A stretch of DNA of 44,619 bases from Lysobacter sp. Root690 (GTDB lineage: Bacteria > Pseudomonadota > Gammaproteobacteria > Xanthomonadales > Xanthomonadaceae), in contig NZ_LMHM01000012.1 in the NCBI RefSeq assembly GCF_001427785.1, positions 268,417 to 313,035 on the forward strand, read 5' to 3'. The position numbers were made by a program, and so were the translations under genes. Position 1 is the stretch's first letter. Every line of letters begins with the position of its first letter. Below, one piece after another: positions 17,801 to 24,235 of the stretch. The notes below the pieces were generated by a model. That model was not told where the DNA came from, made no database searches, and worked only from the letters and a program-made list of their open reading frames with translations.

Positions 17801-18045
17801 GCGCGAACTACCTCAGCCGCGCCCAGTTCGACGTGCTCAACACCGCCGAAACGCGTGACATCCTCGGCATCGACAGTTACTGGCTGGTCAACGCGGGCCT
17901 GGCCTATCGCTTCAGCGACAGGACCAAGGTGCGCCTGGCGGTCAGCAACCTGCTCGACAAGGAGCCGCCGTTCCCGACCACCGGCATCGGCGTGTACGAC
18001 ATTCTCGGCCGTCGTTACAACCTGTCGTTCGAATGGAAATATTGA
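14878..18045 (+). CDS. TonB-dependent outer-membrane receptor
   Basis: 1055 residues. The signal peptide ends at AFA-QQ (about 30). A TonB-box-like DRMVVTGSRI (52-61) precedes the plug domain (about 65-190, with VADALNEIPGFG and VNGRRFVSSSP). A long beta-barrel follows, ending in the aromatic-terminated YNLSFEWKY typical of outer-membrane barrels. The VTGSRI box and large loops are characteristic of the receptor expansions in Xanthomonadaceae and related groups, which take up sugars, peptides or siderophores. No sugar hydrolase or siderophore gene is adjacent, so the ligand cannot be named. The start is ATG at 14878 after GGGGGAGAA; the in-frame ATG at 14737 would encode residues from the AT-rich leader and is rejected. 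Confidence 0.93.
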   Translation: MTHLHSGKPSLRRRPLLLGILVALATPAFAQQPPAATEPESAVAGKGPTDLDRMVVTGSRIRRAGFDTLEPATVVTKDYIANRGLTNVADALNEIPGFGTGITPEGGQSSFGVGVNFVNRFGLDSNRTLTLVNGRRFVSSSPTTLFGPAAPGVQVDLNAIPTSLVERIENLAIGGAPTYGSDAIAGVVNVILRKDYEGVEFGSSYGMTERGDGEHYNIWALVGANFDEGRGNLTFSLTFDDQKGVLQGERDFFSEGYFNATNPLASTLATVYPGRTPANDGRVNPNIPFNTGPADGIPNAVLARNRRIWTMTYGGLLTPGLGANGAPINAFRPGSSNLRPGGFGPGGNTVLQFGPNGDLIPYDAGMPFNGTDGSGGQGINLVDAGQITSDLKRMSFATNGRWALTDNVDVFFEGQFYSAESTELTDQWAFNGTAFPNGISDRIFFPSTYALLNDQARATLRGLGVNSFGISRASRDLVVNNGSATTELGRFVVGLEGNFELGQRVFYWEASGNYGRSDARSYGTSIIQQNFVNSLHVVRNAQGQIVCSPTAVAGVRVPGPGGVAVNPVADPNCVPLNLFGDGAPSQAARNYVTAQTASQALQEQKVFNVNLSSTLFDLWSGPLQYNVGYEYRKESGLFDPDPLLIAGRGRSVAIPQLQGEYSTNEWFGEFVLPLVNPDADIPMLEKLDVIGKYRQVDNSINGKFDTYTYGLQWKPYADLEIRGNFTRSLRSPAIAEAFLPRGSSFQLVTGDPCDSRFINSGGSRQAQRTANCQAFLNHYGYGPGSTFTSNASNATIQGISGGNPDLRNESADSYTYGFTWAPSFLEGLTFTADYYNIKIVDVISNLTSSEIARACFDSDDFDASNIPNANDFCGRITRTAPGPAGSGGQATTFVSGFVNGKYLKMEAYSGELSYRFDTENLGRFAFGVTGYFPKDLTVDNTGISPNQSVGEIGTSKRQYQFSGAWEKGKLAANLSANYLSRAQFDVLNTAETRDILGIDSYWLVNAGLAYRFSDRTKVRLAVSNLLDKEPPFPTTGIGVYDILGRRYNLSFEWKY

Positions 18046-18088
18046 TCGGCCGCGGCTTGGTGGATTGAGCGTAATCCATCGCTAGAAA

Positions 18089-18118
18089 AGCGGGCCCGAT
18101 CGCCTGATCGGGTCCGCT
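18089..18118 (+). terminator. Probable terminator hairpin after the receptor gene
   Basis: A 13-base stem (AGCGGGCCCGATC / GATCGGGTCCGCT, one G-T pair) with a GCCT loop. There is no T-run, so efficiency is uncertain. A smaller hairpin, TGGATTGAGCGTAATCCA, lies just before it at 18061-18078. Confidence 0.6.
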
Positions 18119-18281
18119 GCGTCGCCCCGGGATCCGCGCGAGCGGTTCACGCCGTTGACCGTGGTGCTTCGCTCCGCGCCATGTCTCGCAATGCGTTTGA
18201 CCCAGTGAAGTAATCCTTAACGTGGCGCGGATTCGCCGCGCTCCGCTAGTCATCGCGGCATAGCGCTTCAAGGAGGAAATG

Positions 18282-18704
18282 ATGAACCCGCAACGCGTTC
18301 GCAAACACCATCGTATCGTTCGCTGGATGCCGGCCCTGCTGTTCACCGCGTCGGCCGTGCTGTCGGGTGGCGCCTTCGCCGGCGTGTGTTACCCCAGCGA
18401 CCCGGGATGTCTGCCGCCCGACCCGCCGCCGCCGTACGAATGCAATCACGGCTGCGCCGCCTACTGTTACAACGAGATCATCGCCCGATGCGAAGAACTG
18501 GGTCGCCAGCAGGAGGATTGCGCGCTGGTCTACAACGACTGCATTGCATCGTGCGGCTGTCTGAATCCGGAAATTCCCATGACTCAAGCTGCGCCCACTT
18601 CCGAGCGGGGCGCGGCACGCACGCTGATGGCGGCGGCCAACCCGCAGTCAGTCATGCAATCACCGGTGTGCGCTAAGCGGATCGTGTCTCTGATCCGGCG
18701 TTGA
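18282..18704 (+). CDS. Secreted cysteine-rich small protein
   Basis: 140 residues. Two adjacent ATGs exist at 18279 and 18282; the second is chosen because the perfect AGGAGG (18271-18276) is five bases from it and only two from the first. A signal peptide is predicted to be cut after AFA (about residue 33). The mature part of about 107 residues holds eleven cysteines, in CYPSDPGC, YEC, NHGCAAYC, ARC, EDC, NDCIASCGC and PVC, suggesting several disulphides. A Pro-rich stretch (PPDPPPPYE) follows the first two. The last third is Ala-rich and low in Cys. No family is recognised. A periplasmic or extracellular role is inferred. Confidence 0.7.
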   Translation: MNPQRVRKHHRIVRWMPALLFTASAVLSGGAFAGVCYPSDPGCLPPDPPPPYECNHGCAAYCYNEIIARCEELGRQQEDCALVYNDCIASCGCLNPEIPMTQAAPTSERGAARTLMAAANPQSVMQSPVCAKRIVSLIRR

Positions 18705-18826
18705 GTGGTTCGCCGTGCCGGGTATCCACTCGGCACGGCGGCGATCACATACGGACCTGCAGGCGCGGAGCCTGTATCACAAGCCGTCCTATCGTCCGTC
18801 GGTGGTGGTCGTAGCCGAAGCGGCGA

Positions 18827-18914
18827 TCAAGCTGGCAAACGGAAGAACGCGTTGTCGTCGCGGTGGTGTTCGCCGCGGTGACCGCCACGTCCTCGCCGCG
18901 ATCGCGGGTGAGCG
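18827..18914 (-). pseudogene. Decayed 3' end of a second tatD copy
   Basis: Read on the minus strand, this stretch encodes RDRGEDVAVTAANTTAT, identical to the C-terminal part of the intact TatD encoded at 19535-20329. A one-base deletion then shifts the frame; in the next frame NAFFRLPA and a stop codon follow, matching the intact NAFFRLPPA end. Nothing upstream resembles the rest of tatD. Nucleotide identity is high from 18825 to 18914. It lies before the 19039 gene exactly as intact tatD lies before the paralogous 20500 gene, so it looks like the remnant of a tandem duplication. The rest of the 18705-19038 gap shows no gene. Confidence 0.85.
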
Positions 18915-19038
18915 CGAGGGGCCGAGGCTTGCACGCCGTTGCGGGGATTGGATACGCGCCGGCCCGGCATTCACGAATACCGCGACCGCGCGTTGATAGC
19001 GATACCGGCGGCCATGCCGCCCCTATCAGGACTCATCC

Positions 19039-19497
19039 ATGCGCATCCTCTTCGCTGCCGCCCTGGCCCTGGCCGCCGCGCTCGCGGCGCCCTGCGTGTC
19101 CGCGCAGGCCATCACGTTACCGTCGGCGGCGTTCCGTGGCGGCAATACCGATTGGAAGATCAAGCTCAGCTCGCAGAGCGAGACCGTGATCTACGAGCTG
19201 AAGGTTCCCGAGTCCGCCACGCGCCTCGGCGGTCCGCTGAAACACGTCAAGGCCGAGCCGGGCCAGTACCAGTTGCTCGGCGTGATCGGCGTGGAGAAGA
19301 GCGCGCTGACGGTGAAAATCGCGCCGGTCAAGCTCGGCGAAACCTGCAAGGACAACAAGGGAAACATCGGCGGCGTCTACGGCCCGTACACCTACGCCAT
19401 TCTGGTCATGCCGGCGCCGGTCAAACCCGCGACCGGCAGCAAGCACAAGCCCTGGCCGAAGCTGTGGTACGGCTGCGGCAACTTCACCCTGGATTGA
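19039..19497 (+). CDS. Secreted FRGGN...WYGCG family protein, copy 1
   Basis: 152 residues. The signal peptide ends at VSA-Q (about 22). The mature protein starts with SAAFRGGNTDWKIKL, has GPLKHVKAEPGQYQLLG in the middle, and ends with GETCKDNKG, KLWYGCGNFTLD. It is clearly paralogous to the protein encoded at 20500-20928 (shared FRGGN-x2-W, GQY, IAP, CKD, WYGCG-x-F-x2-D). The two conserved cysteines probably form a disulphide. The start is supported by AGGA at 19027-19030. Function unknown; an exported, envelope or extracellular role is inferred. Confidence 0.75.
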   Translation: MRILFAAALALAAALAAPCVSAQAITLPSAAFRGGNTDWKIKLSSQSETVIYELKVPESATRLGGPLKHVKAEPGQYQLLGVIGVEKSALTVKIAPVKLGETCKDNKGNIGGVYGPYTYAILVMPAPVKPATGSKHKPWPKLWYGCGNFTLD

Positions 19498-19534
19498 TCA
19501 TCCAGCACCGATCTGGCGCGCGGCCGGCGCGGGA

Positions 19535-20329
19535 TCAGGCCGGCGGCAAGCGGAAAAAGGCGTTGGCGGTCGCGGTGGTATTCGCCGCGGTGACCGCCAC
19601 GTCCTCGCCGCGATCGCGCGCGAGTTCCTCGACGATATGCGCCAGGTACTTCGGCTCGTTGCGCCGATGCGACGGCGCCGGCTTGACCGTGCGCGGCAGC
19701 AGGTACGGCGCGTCGGTTTCGATCATCAGCCGCGCGGCGGGAATGTGCTTGACCAGTTCGCGCAGGTGCAGACCGCGGCGTTCGTCGCACAGCCAGCCGG
19801 TGATGCCGATATGCCAGTCCTGGTCGAGGCAGTCGAACAGCTCCTTGCGCGTGCCGGTGAAGCAATGCACCACCGCCGCGCCGAGCTTGCCGTCGAAGTT
19901 CTTCATCATCGCCATGAAGTCGTCGTGTGCGTCGCGCTGGTGCAGGAACAGCGGCTTGCCGGTGTCGACCGCGTTCTGCAACTGCATCTCGAACGCGCGC
20001 CGCTGCGCCGGACGCGGCGAGAAGTCGCGGAAGTAGTCCAGCCCGCATTCGCCGACCGCGACCACTTGCTCATGCGCCAGCAGCTCGCGCATTTCCGCGT
20101 CGCATTCGGCGGTGTACTCGGTCGCGTGGTGCGGATGGACGCCGGCGGTCGCGAACAGCTCGCCCGGGTGTTGTCGCGCCAGTTCGAGCGCCTTGGGCGA
20201 ATGCTCGCGGCTGGCGCCGGTGATCACCATGCGCGTCACCCCGGCGTCGCGGGCGCGTTGCAGCACCGCGTCGCGGTCGGGATCGAAGCTGTCGTGGGTG
20301 AGGTTGGCGCCGATGTCGATCAGTTGCAT
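19535..20329 (-). CDS. tatD: TatD family metal-dependent DNase
   Basis: 264 residues, the family length. TatD motifs are complete: the N-terminal IGANLTHDSF, GVHPHHA, ECGLDYFRDFSP, LFLHQRDAH, VVHCFTGTRKEL, GWLCDERRG, and ETDAPYLLPRT. The conserved His, Glu and Asp residues of a TIM-barrel metal hydrolase are present. TatD proteins are cytosolic 3'-5' DNases/RNases linked to DNA repair and turnover. The gene is not next to tatABC here; it stands alone on the minus strand between two paralogous secreted-protein genes. A decayed copy of its last 90 bases lies 700 bases downstream. Confidence 0.93.
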   Translation of the reverse strand: MQLIDIGANLTHDSFDPDRDAVLQRARDAGVTRMVITGASREHSPKALELARQHPGELFATAGVHPHHATEYTAECDAEMRELLAHEQVVAVGECGLDYFRDFSPRPAQRRAFEMQLQNAVDTGKPLFLHQRDAHDDFMAMMKNFDGKLGAAVVHCFTGTRKELFDCLDQDWHIGITGWLCDERRGLHLRELVKHIPAARLMIETDAPYLLPRTVKPAPSHRRNEPKYLAHIVEELARDRGEDVAVTAANTTATANAFFRLPPA

Positions 20330-20499
20330 GCGGGTGGGGCGAGGCGGAGAACAGCGCGCAGTCTAGTGGCTGCGGCGCGGGCGCCCAAGCGCGGGCCGGC
20401 GCGTCGCGGCCGCGAGAGTCTGCGTAGTGGCCTTCACGGCGCGCAGCCCGCAGCGTTTGCTGCCATGAAGACGGCGCGCTTGCCGTCATGGAGCCCCTC

Positions 20500-20928
20500 A
20501 TGCGCAGCGCCTCGTGGTCGGTCGCCGGATTCGCCTTGATGCTGGGCGGGGTTCTTGCCGCGACGGCCATGCCCGCGACGGCCGCCGATTTCCCCAAGCA
20601 CACTTTCCGCGGCGGCAACGCCGGCTGGGGCGTGGTGATCGGTGCGAACAAGGCCGGCAGCCTGCACTACAACCTGGTCGCGCCGGCGCGCGTCGGGGTG
20701 TCTTTCGGCGCGCTCAGCGTGGTCGCCAAGGCCCGGATCGGCCAGTACGCCTTGCAGGGCCCGCTGAAATCCGGCGAGCGCCAGGACGTGTTGATCGTGA
20801 TGATCGCGCCCGCCGCGGCCGGTTCGCCGTGCAAGGACAGCGCCGGGCGGACTCATCCCTACGCGGTGATCGCCAACGGCGGCCGCGCCGGCGCGTGGTA
20901 TGGCTGCGGCGATTTCGGCGCCGATTGA
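20500..20928 (+). CDS. Secreted FRGGN...WYGCG family protein, copy 2
   Basis: 142 residues. ATG at 20500 is chosen over the in-frame ATG at 20488 because GGAG (20490-20493) sits six bases before it. The signal peptide ends near ATA-ADF (about 29). The mature protein has HTFRGGNAGW, GALSVVAKARIGQYALQGP, GSPCKDSAG and AWYGCGDFGAD. It matches copy 1 at 19039 in order and spacing of motifs, with moderate overall similarity, so the duplication is not recent. Function unknown; exported. Confidence 0.72.
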   Translation: MRSASWSVAGFALMLGGVLAATAMPATAADFPKHTFRGGNAGWGVVIGANKAGSLHYNLVAPARVGVSFGALSVVAKARIGQYALQGPLKSGERQDVLIVMIAPAAAGSPCKDSAGRTHPYAVIANGGRAGAWYGCGDFGAD

Positions 20929-21033
20929 AGTTTCCGACGCGGTCGCGCGAACACCTCCGAATCGAACGCCGCAACCGACCCGCGTACGCCGTCGCCGCCC
21001 GCGTAACGACGCCGCGCGGCTATCCTTGCGCGC

Positions 21034-23580
21034 GTGACCAACGCCCAATTCCCCATCGACACCCTGCTGCCGCAAATCCGCGACAGCCTCGCCGCGCATC
21101 CGCGCCTGGTGCTGGAAGCGCCGCCCGGCGCCGGCAAGACCACCCAGGTGCCGCCCGCGTTGCTCGATGCGCCGTGGCTGCAAGGCCGCAAGATCATCGT
21201 GCTGGAACCGCGCCGCGTCGCCGCGCGCGCGGCGGCCCACTTCATGGCCCGGCAGCGTGGCGAAAGCGCGGGCGAGACCATCGGTTATCGCATCCGCTTC
21301 GAAAACAAGGTCTCGGCCGCGACCCGGATCGAGGTGGTCACCGAAGGCATCCTGACCCGGATGATCCAGGACGATCCCACCCTCGAAGGCGTGGGCGCGT
21401 TGCTGTTCGACGAATTCCACGAACGCCATCTGGCCGCCGACCTCGGCCTGGCGCTGGCGCTGGACGTGCAGGCGTCGCTGCGCGAGGACCTGCGCATCGT
21501 GGTGATGTCGGCGACCCTCGACGGCGAACGCCTCGCGCAGTTTCTCGATGCGCCACGGCTGAGCAGCGCGGGGCGCAGTTATCCGGTCAACATCGGCCAC
21601 TTCCCGGCGCGGCGCGAGGAGAAGCTCGAACACCAGCTCAAGCGCGCGGTCGAACACGCGCTGGCGCAGCATCCCGGCGACCTGCTGGTGTTCCTGCCCG
21701 GTCAGCGCGAGATCGCACGCGCCGACGCCGCCTTGGCCGGCAGCGAGGCATTGCGCGGCGTCGACGTGCTGAGCCTGCACGGCGAACTGCCGGTCGAACA
21801 ACAAAGCCGGGTGCTGCAACCCGATCCCGACGGCCGCCGCCGGGTGGTGCTGGCGACCAACGTCGCCGAATCCAGCGTGACCTTGCCCGGCGTGCGCGTC
21901 GTGATCGACTCGGGCCTTGCGCGCGAACCGCGCTACGACCCCAACAGCGGCTTCGCCCGCCTCGACGTGGTGGCGATCGCGCAGGCCTCGGCCGATCAGC
22001 GCGCTGGCCGCGCCGGCCGCGTCGCCGAAGGTTGGGCGTACCGGCTGTGGCCCGAATCGCAGCGGCTGGAGCCGCAGCGCCGCCCCGAAATCGCTCAGGT
22101 CGAACTGGCCGGGCTGATGCTGGAACTCGCGGCCTGGGGCGACGCCGGCCTGCGTTTCGTCGACGCGCCGCCGAGCGGCGCACTGGGCGCGGCGCGCGAA
22201 CTGCTGCTGCGGCTGGGCGCGTTGGAGGGCAGCGAACAGACCGCGCCGACCATCACCGCGTTCGGCAAACGCATGCTCGCGCTGGGCACCCATCCGCGGC
22301 TCGCCGCGATGCTGCTGGCGCCGAGCGACGCGCGCGAAAAAGCCCTGGCCTGCGACCTGGCTGCGCTGATCGAAGCGCGCGACCCGCTGCGCAGCGGCGG
22401 CGATGCGCTGGCCGCGCGCTGGCAGGCGCTGGCCGCGTTTCGCAATGGCCGCGCGCCGGCCGATGCCTCGCGTTCGGCATTGGCGACGCTCGACCAGGCT
22501 GCCAAGCAATGGCGCCGCCGGCTGCGTGTCGATATCGCGCCGCCGGCCAGCGTGCCCGCGCATGCGCTCGGCGATCTGCTGCTGCATGCGTTTCCCGATC
22601 GCATCGCCCATCAACATCCCAGCGATCCCTACCGTTACCAACTCGCCAACGGCCGCAGCGCCAAGCTGTTCGACGACAGCGCGGTGTACGGCGAGCCGTG
22701 GCTGGTGATCAGCGAACTGCGCGACGACCCGCGCGATGCGCGCATCCTGCGCGCCGCGCCGCTCGACGAAACCCGTTTGCAGCGCGAATTCCCGCAGCGC
22801 TTCGTCAGCGAAGACCGGGTGATCTGGGACGCGGCCGCGCGCGGTATCGCGGCGGTGCGCGAACGGCGCTACGACCGCATCGTGCTCGACAGCCGGCCGC
22901 TGGCGAAACCCGATCCGGCGCGCTACGCCGATGCGCTGGTCGACGCGGTCCGCCAACTCGGCCTGGACGCGTTGCCGTGGACCGAAGGCCTGCGCCAGTG
23001 GCGCGCGCGCGTGCGTTGCCTGCGCGAGTGGATGCCGGAGTTGGCGAAGGGCGAACACGCGTTGCCGGACTTGAGCGACGAAGGCCTGTTGGCCACGCTC
23101 GACGAGTGGCTTAAGCCCGCGCTGCGCGGCAAGACCCGGCTCGATGCGCTGGATGAAGCCGCGTTCGGCGATGCACTGCGTTCGCTCGCCGATTGGAGCT
23201 TGCGACAGAAACTCGAAACCCTGGTGCCCACGCGCATCGCGGTGCCGTCAGGCCAGGAACGCGCGATCCACTACCGCTTCGAAGCCGAACACCACGACCC
23301 GCACATCGGCGCGGACGCACCGGTGCTGGCGGTCAAGCTGCAGGAATTGTTCGGCCTGGCCGAAACCCCGCGCATCGCCGACGGCCGCGTGCCGCTGACC
23401 TTGCACCTGCTGTCGCCGGCCGGCCGGCCGCTACAGGTCACACAAGACTTGCGCGGTTTCTGGGAACGCGGCTACTTGGAAGTCAGGAAAGAGATGAAAG
23501 GCCGTTACCCGCGTCACCCCTGGCCCGACGACCCGTGGACGGCGACGGCGACGCATCGGGCCAAGCCGCGCGGGACTTGA
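21034..23580 (+). CDS. hrpB: ATP-dependent helicase HrpB
   Basis: 848 residues, DEAH/RHA family. Walker A is PPGAGKTT (30-37), Walker B/DEAH is DEFH (126-129), motif III is VVMSATLDGERLAQFL, and motif VI is QRAGRAGR. After the two RecA domains come winged-helix and ratchet regions and the long HrpB-specific C-terminus with FWERGYLEVRKEMKGRYPRHPWPDDP. HrpB is a cytosolic RNA-helicase-like ATPase; despite its name it is not part of a type III secretion system. Translation appears to start at GTG (21034), which matches the family N-terminus. A palindromic repeat follows the stop codon. Confidence 0.95.
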   Translation: MTNAQFPIDTLLPQIRDSLAAHPRLVLEAPPGAGKTTQVPPALLDAPWLQGRKIIVLEPRRVAARAAAHFMARQRGESAGETIGYRIRFENKVSAATRIEVVTEGILTRMIQDDPTLEGVGALLFDEFHERHLAADLGLALALDVQASLREDLRIVVMSATLDGERLAQFLDAPRLSSAGRSYPVNIGHFPARREEKLEHQLKRAVEHALAQHPGDLLVFLPGQREIARADAALAGSEALRGVDVLSLHGELPVEQQSRVLQPDPDGRRRVVLATNVAESSVTLPGVRVVIDSGLAREPRYDPNSGFARLDVVAIAQASADQRAGRAGRVAEGWAYRLWPESQRLEPQRRPEIAQVELAGLMLELAAWGDAGLRFVDAPPSGALGAARELLLRLGALEGSEQTAPTITAFGKRMLALGTHPRLAAMLLAPSDAREKALACDLAALIEARDPLRSGGDALAARWQALAAFRNGRAPADASRSALATLDQAAKQWRRRLRVDIAPPASVPAHALGDLLLHAFPDRIAHQHPSDPYRYQLANGRSAKLFDDSAVYGEPWLVISELRDDPRDARILRAAPLDETRLQREFPQRFVSEDRVIWDAAARGIAAVRERRYDRIVLDSRPLAKPDPARYADALVDAVRQLGLDALPWTEGLRQWRARVRCLREWMPELAKGEHALPDLSDEGLLATLDEWLKPALRGKTRLDALDEAAFGDALRSLADWSLRQKLETLVPTRIAVPSGQERAIHYRFEAEHHDPHIGADAPVLAVKLQELFGLAETPRIADGRVPLTLHLLSPAGRPLQVTQDLRGFWERGYLEVRKEMKGRYPRHPWPDDPWTATATHRAKPRGT

Positions 23581-23587
23581 TTGGGGC

Positions 23588-23673
23588 CGGGAATCGGGAA
23601 TGGGGAATCGTAAAAGCGGCCGCGCGGCGCTCTGGCTTCTACGATTCCCGATTCCCGATTCCCCATTCCCGCC
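23588..23673. repeat. GGGAATCGGGAATGGGGAATC inverted repeat, copy 2
   Basis: The left arm (23588-23612) is CGGGAATCGGGAATGGGG with AATCGTA, the right arm (23640-23672) is its complement extended by one GATTCCC unit, and TAAAAGCGGC lies in the loop. It is the same family as 7594-7686, here between hrpB and the next gene, where it may also stop transcription. Confidence 0.8.
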
Positions 23674-23775
23674 TCGAGACATTCAGCCCCCAGCCGGTCA
23701 CCGGCCGCAGCGATCACAAAATTTCAACGGTGATCGGCTGACACTGGGCATCGTTTCTCGTCCAGGACTGACACG

Positions 23776-24144
23776 ATGAGCAAGTTCGAATCCCTGCCCG
23801 ACCGCGCGTTGGAACTGGTCCATGCGATCAGCGCCAATCTGAAGGAAGCCGCGCCCAAGGCCGGCCAATGGCTGGAAACCGGCGCCAAGTTCGGCGCGCT
23901 CAAGACCGGCGCCCGCACCGCCGGCGGTTTCATCCGCCGCAACCCGGTGGTCGCCGTCGCGGCCGTCGCCGGTGCCGGCCTGCTGTGGTACGCCGCCGCC
24001 CGCCGCAAGGCGCGCCTGCAATCCGAGGAACCGATCGAAGGCAGCGCCCGCCGCGTCGAAGCGCGTCGCGCCACGGGTCAGACTTCGCGTCGCAATCGAT
24101 CAGCCGCGCGCAACTCGGGCGGCGAGACCTCCTCGGAGGATTGA
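23776..24144 (+). CDS. Small membrane protein, DUF883-like
   Basis: 122 residues. An amphipathic N-terminal part (1-60, SLPDRALELVHAISANLKEA) is followed by FIRRNPVVAVAAVAGAGLLWYAAARRK, a single membrane helix flanked by Arg, and a basic, Ser-rich tail. The Arg-Asn-Pro before the helix and the Arg after it recall DUF883/ElaB-type proteins that associate with stationary-phase ribosomes and the inner membrane. Similarity is limited to this pattern. AGGA precedes the ATG and a strong terminator follows. Confidence 0.65.
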   Translation: MSKFESLPDRALELVHAISANLKEAAPKAGQWLETGAKFGALKTGARTAGGFIRRNPVVAVAAVAGAGLLWYAAARRKARLQSEEPIEGSARRVEARRATGQTSRRNRSAARNSGGETSSED

Positions 24145-24173
24145 ACCGGTCTGGCTGCATCGATCGGCGAAAG

Positions 24174-24200
24174 AGCCGGTGCGCGAGCACCGGCTTTTTT
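24174..24200 (+). terminator. Rho-independent terminator
   Basis: Nine-base stem AGCCGGTGC / GCACCGGCT with a GCGA loop and six T. It ends the 23776 gene and lies 36 bases from the stop of the convergent patatin gene. Confidence 0.92.
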
Positions 24201-24235
24201 GTGGCCGGGCGAAAACGCTGTCGCCCAACGTCCGG

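Noticed and set aside
20434-23058. 874-codon minus-strand frame
   Set aside because: It is antisense to hrpB and the FRGGN gene; high G+C keeps the frame open and the product is Arg/Gln/Ala-rich without any family.
21034-23580. Type III secretion regulator HrpB
   Set aside because: The name is shared, but Walker A, DEFH and QRAGRAGR motifs identify the helicase; there are no hrp genes in the window.
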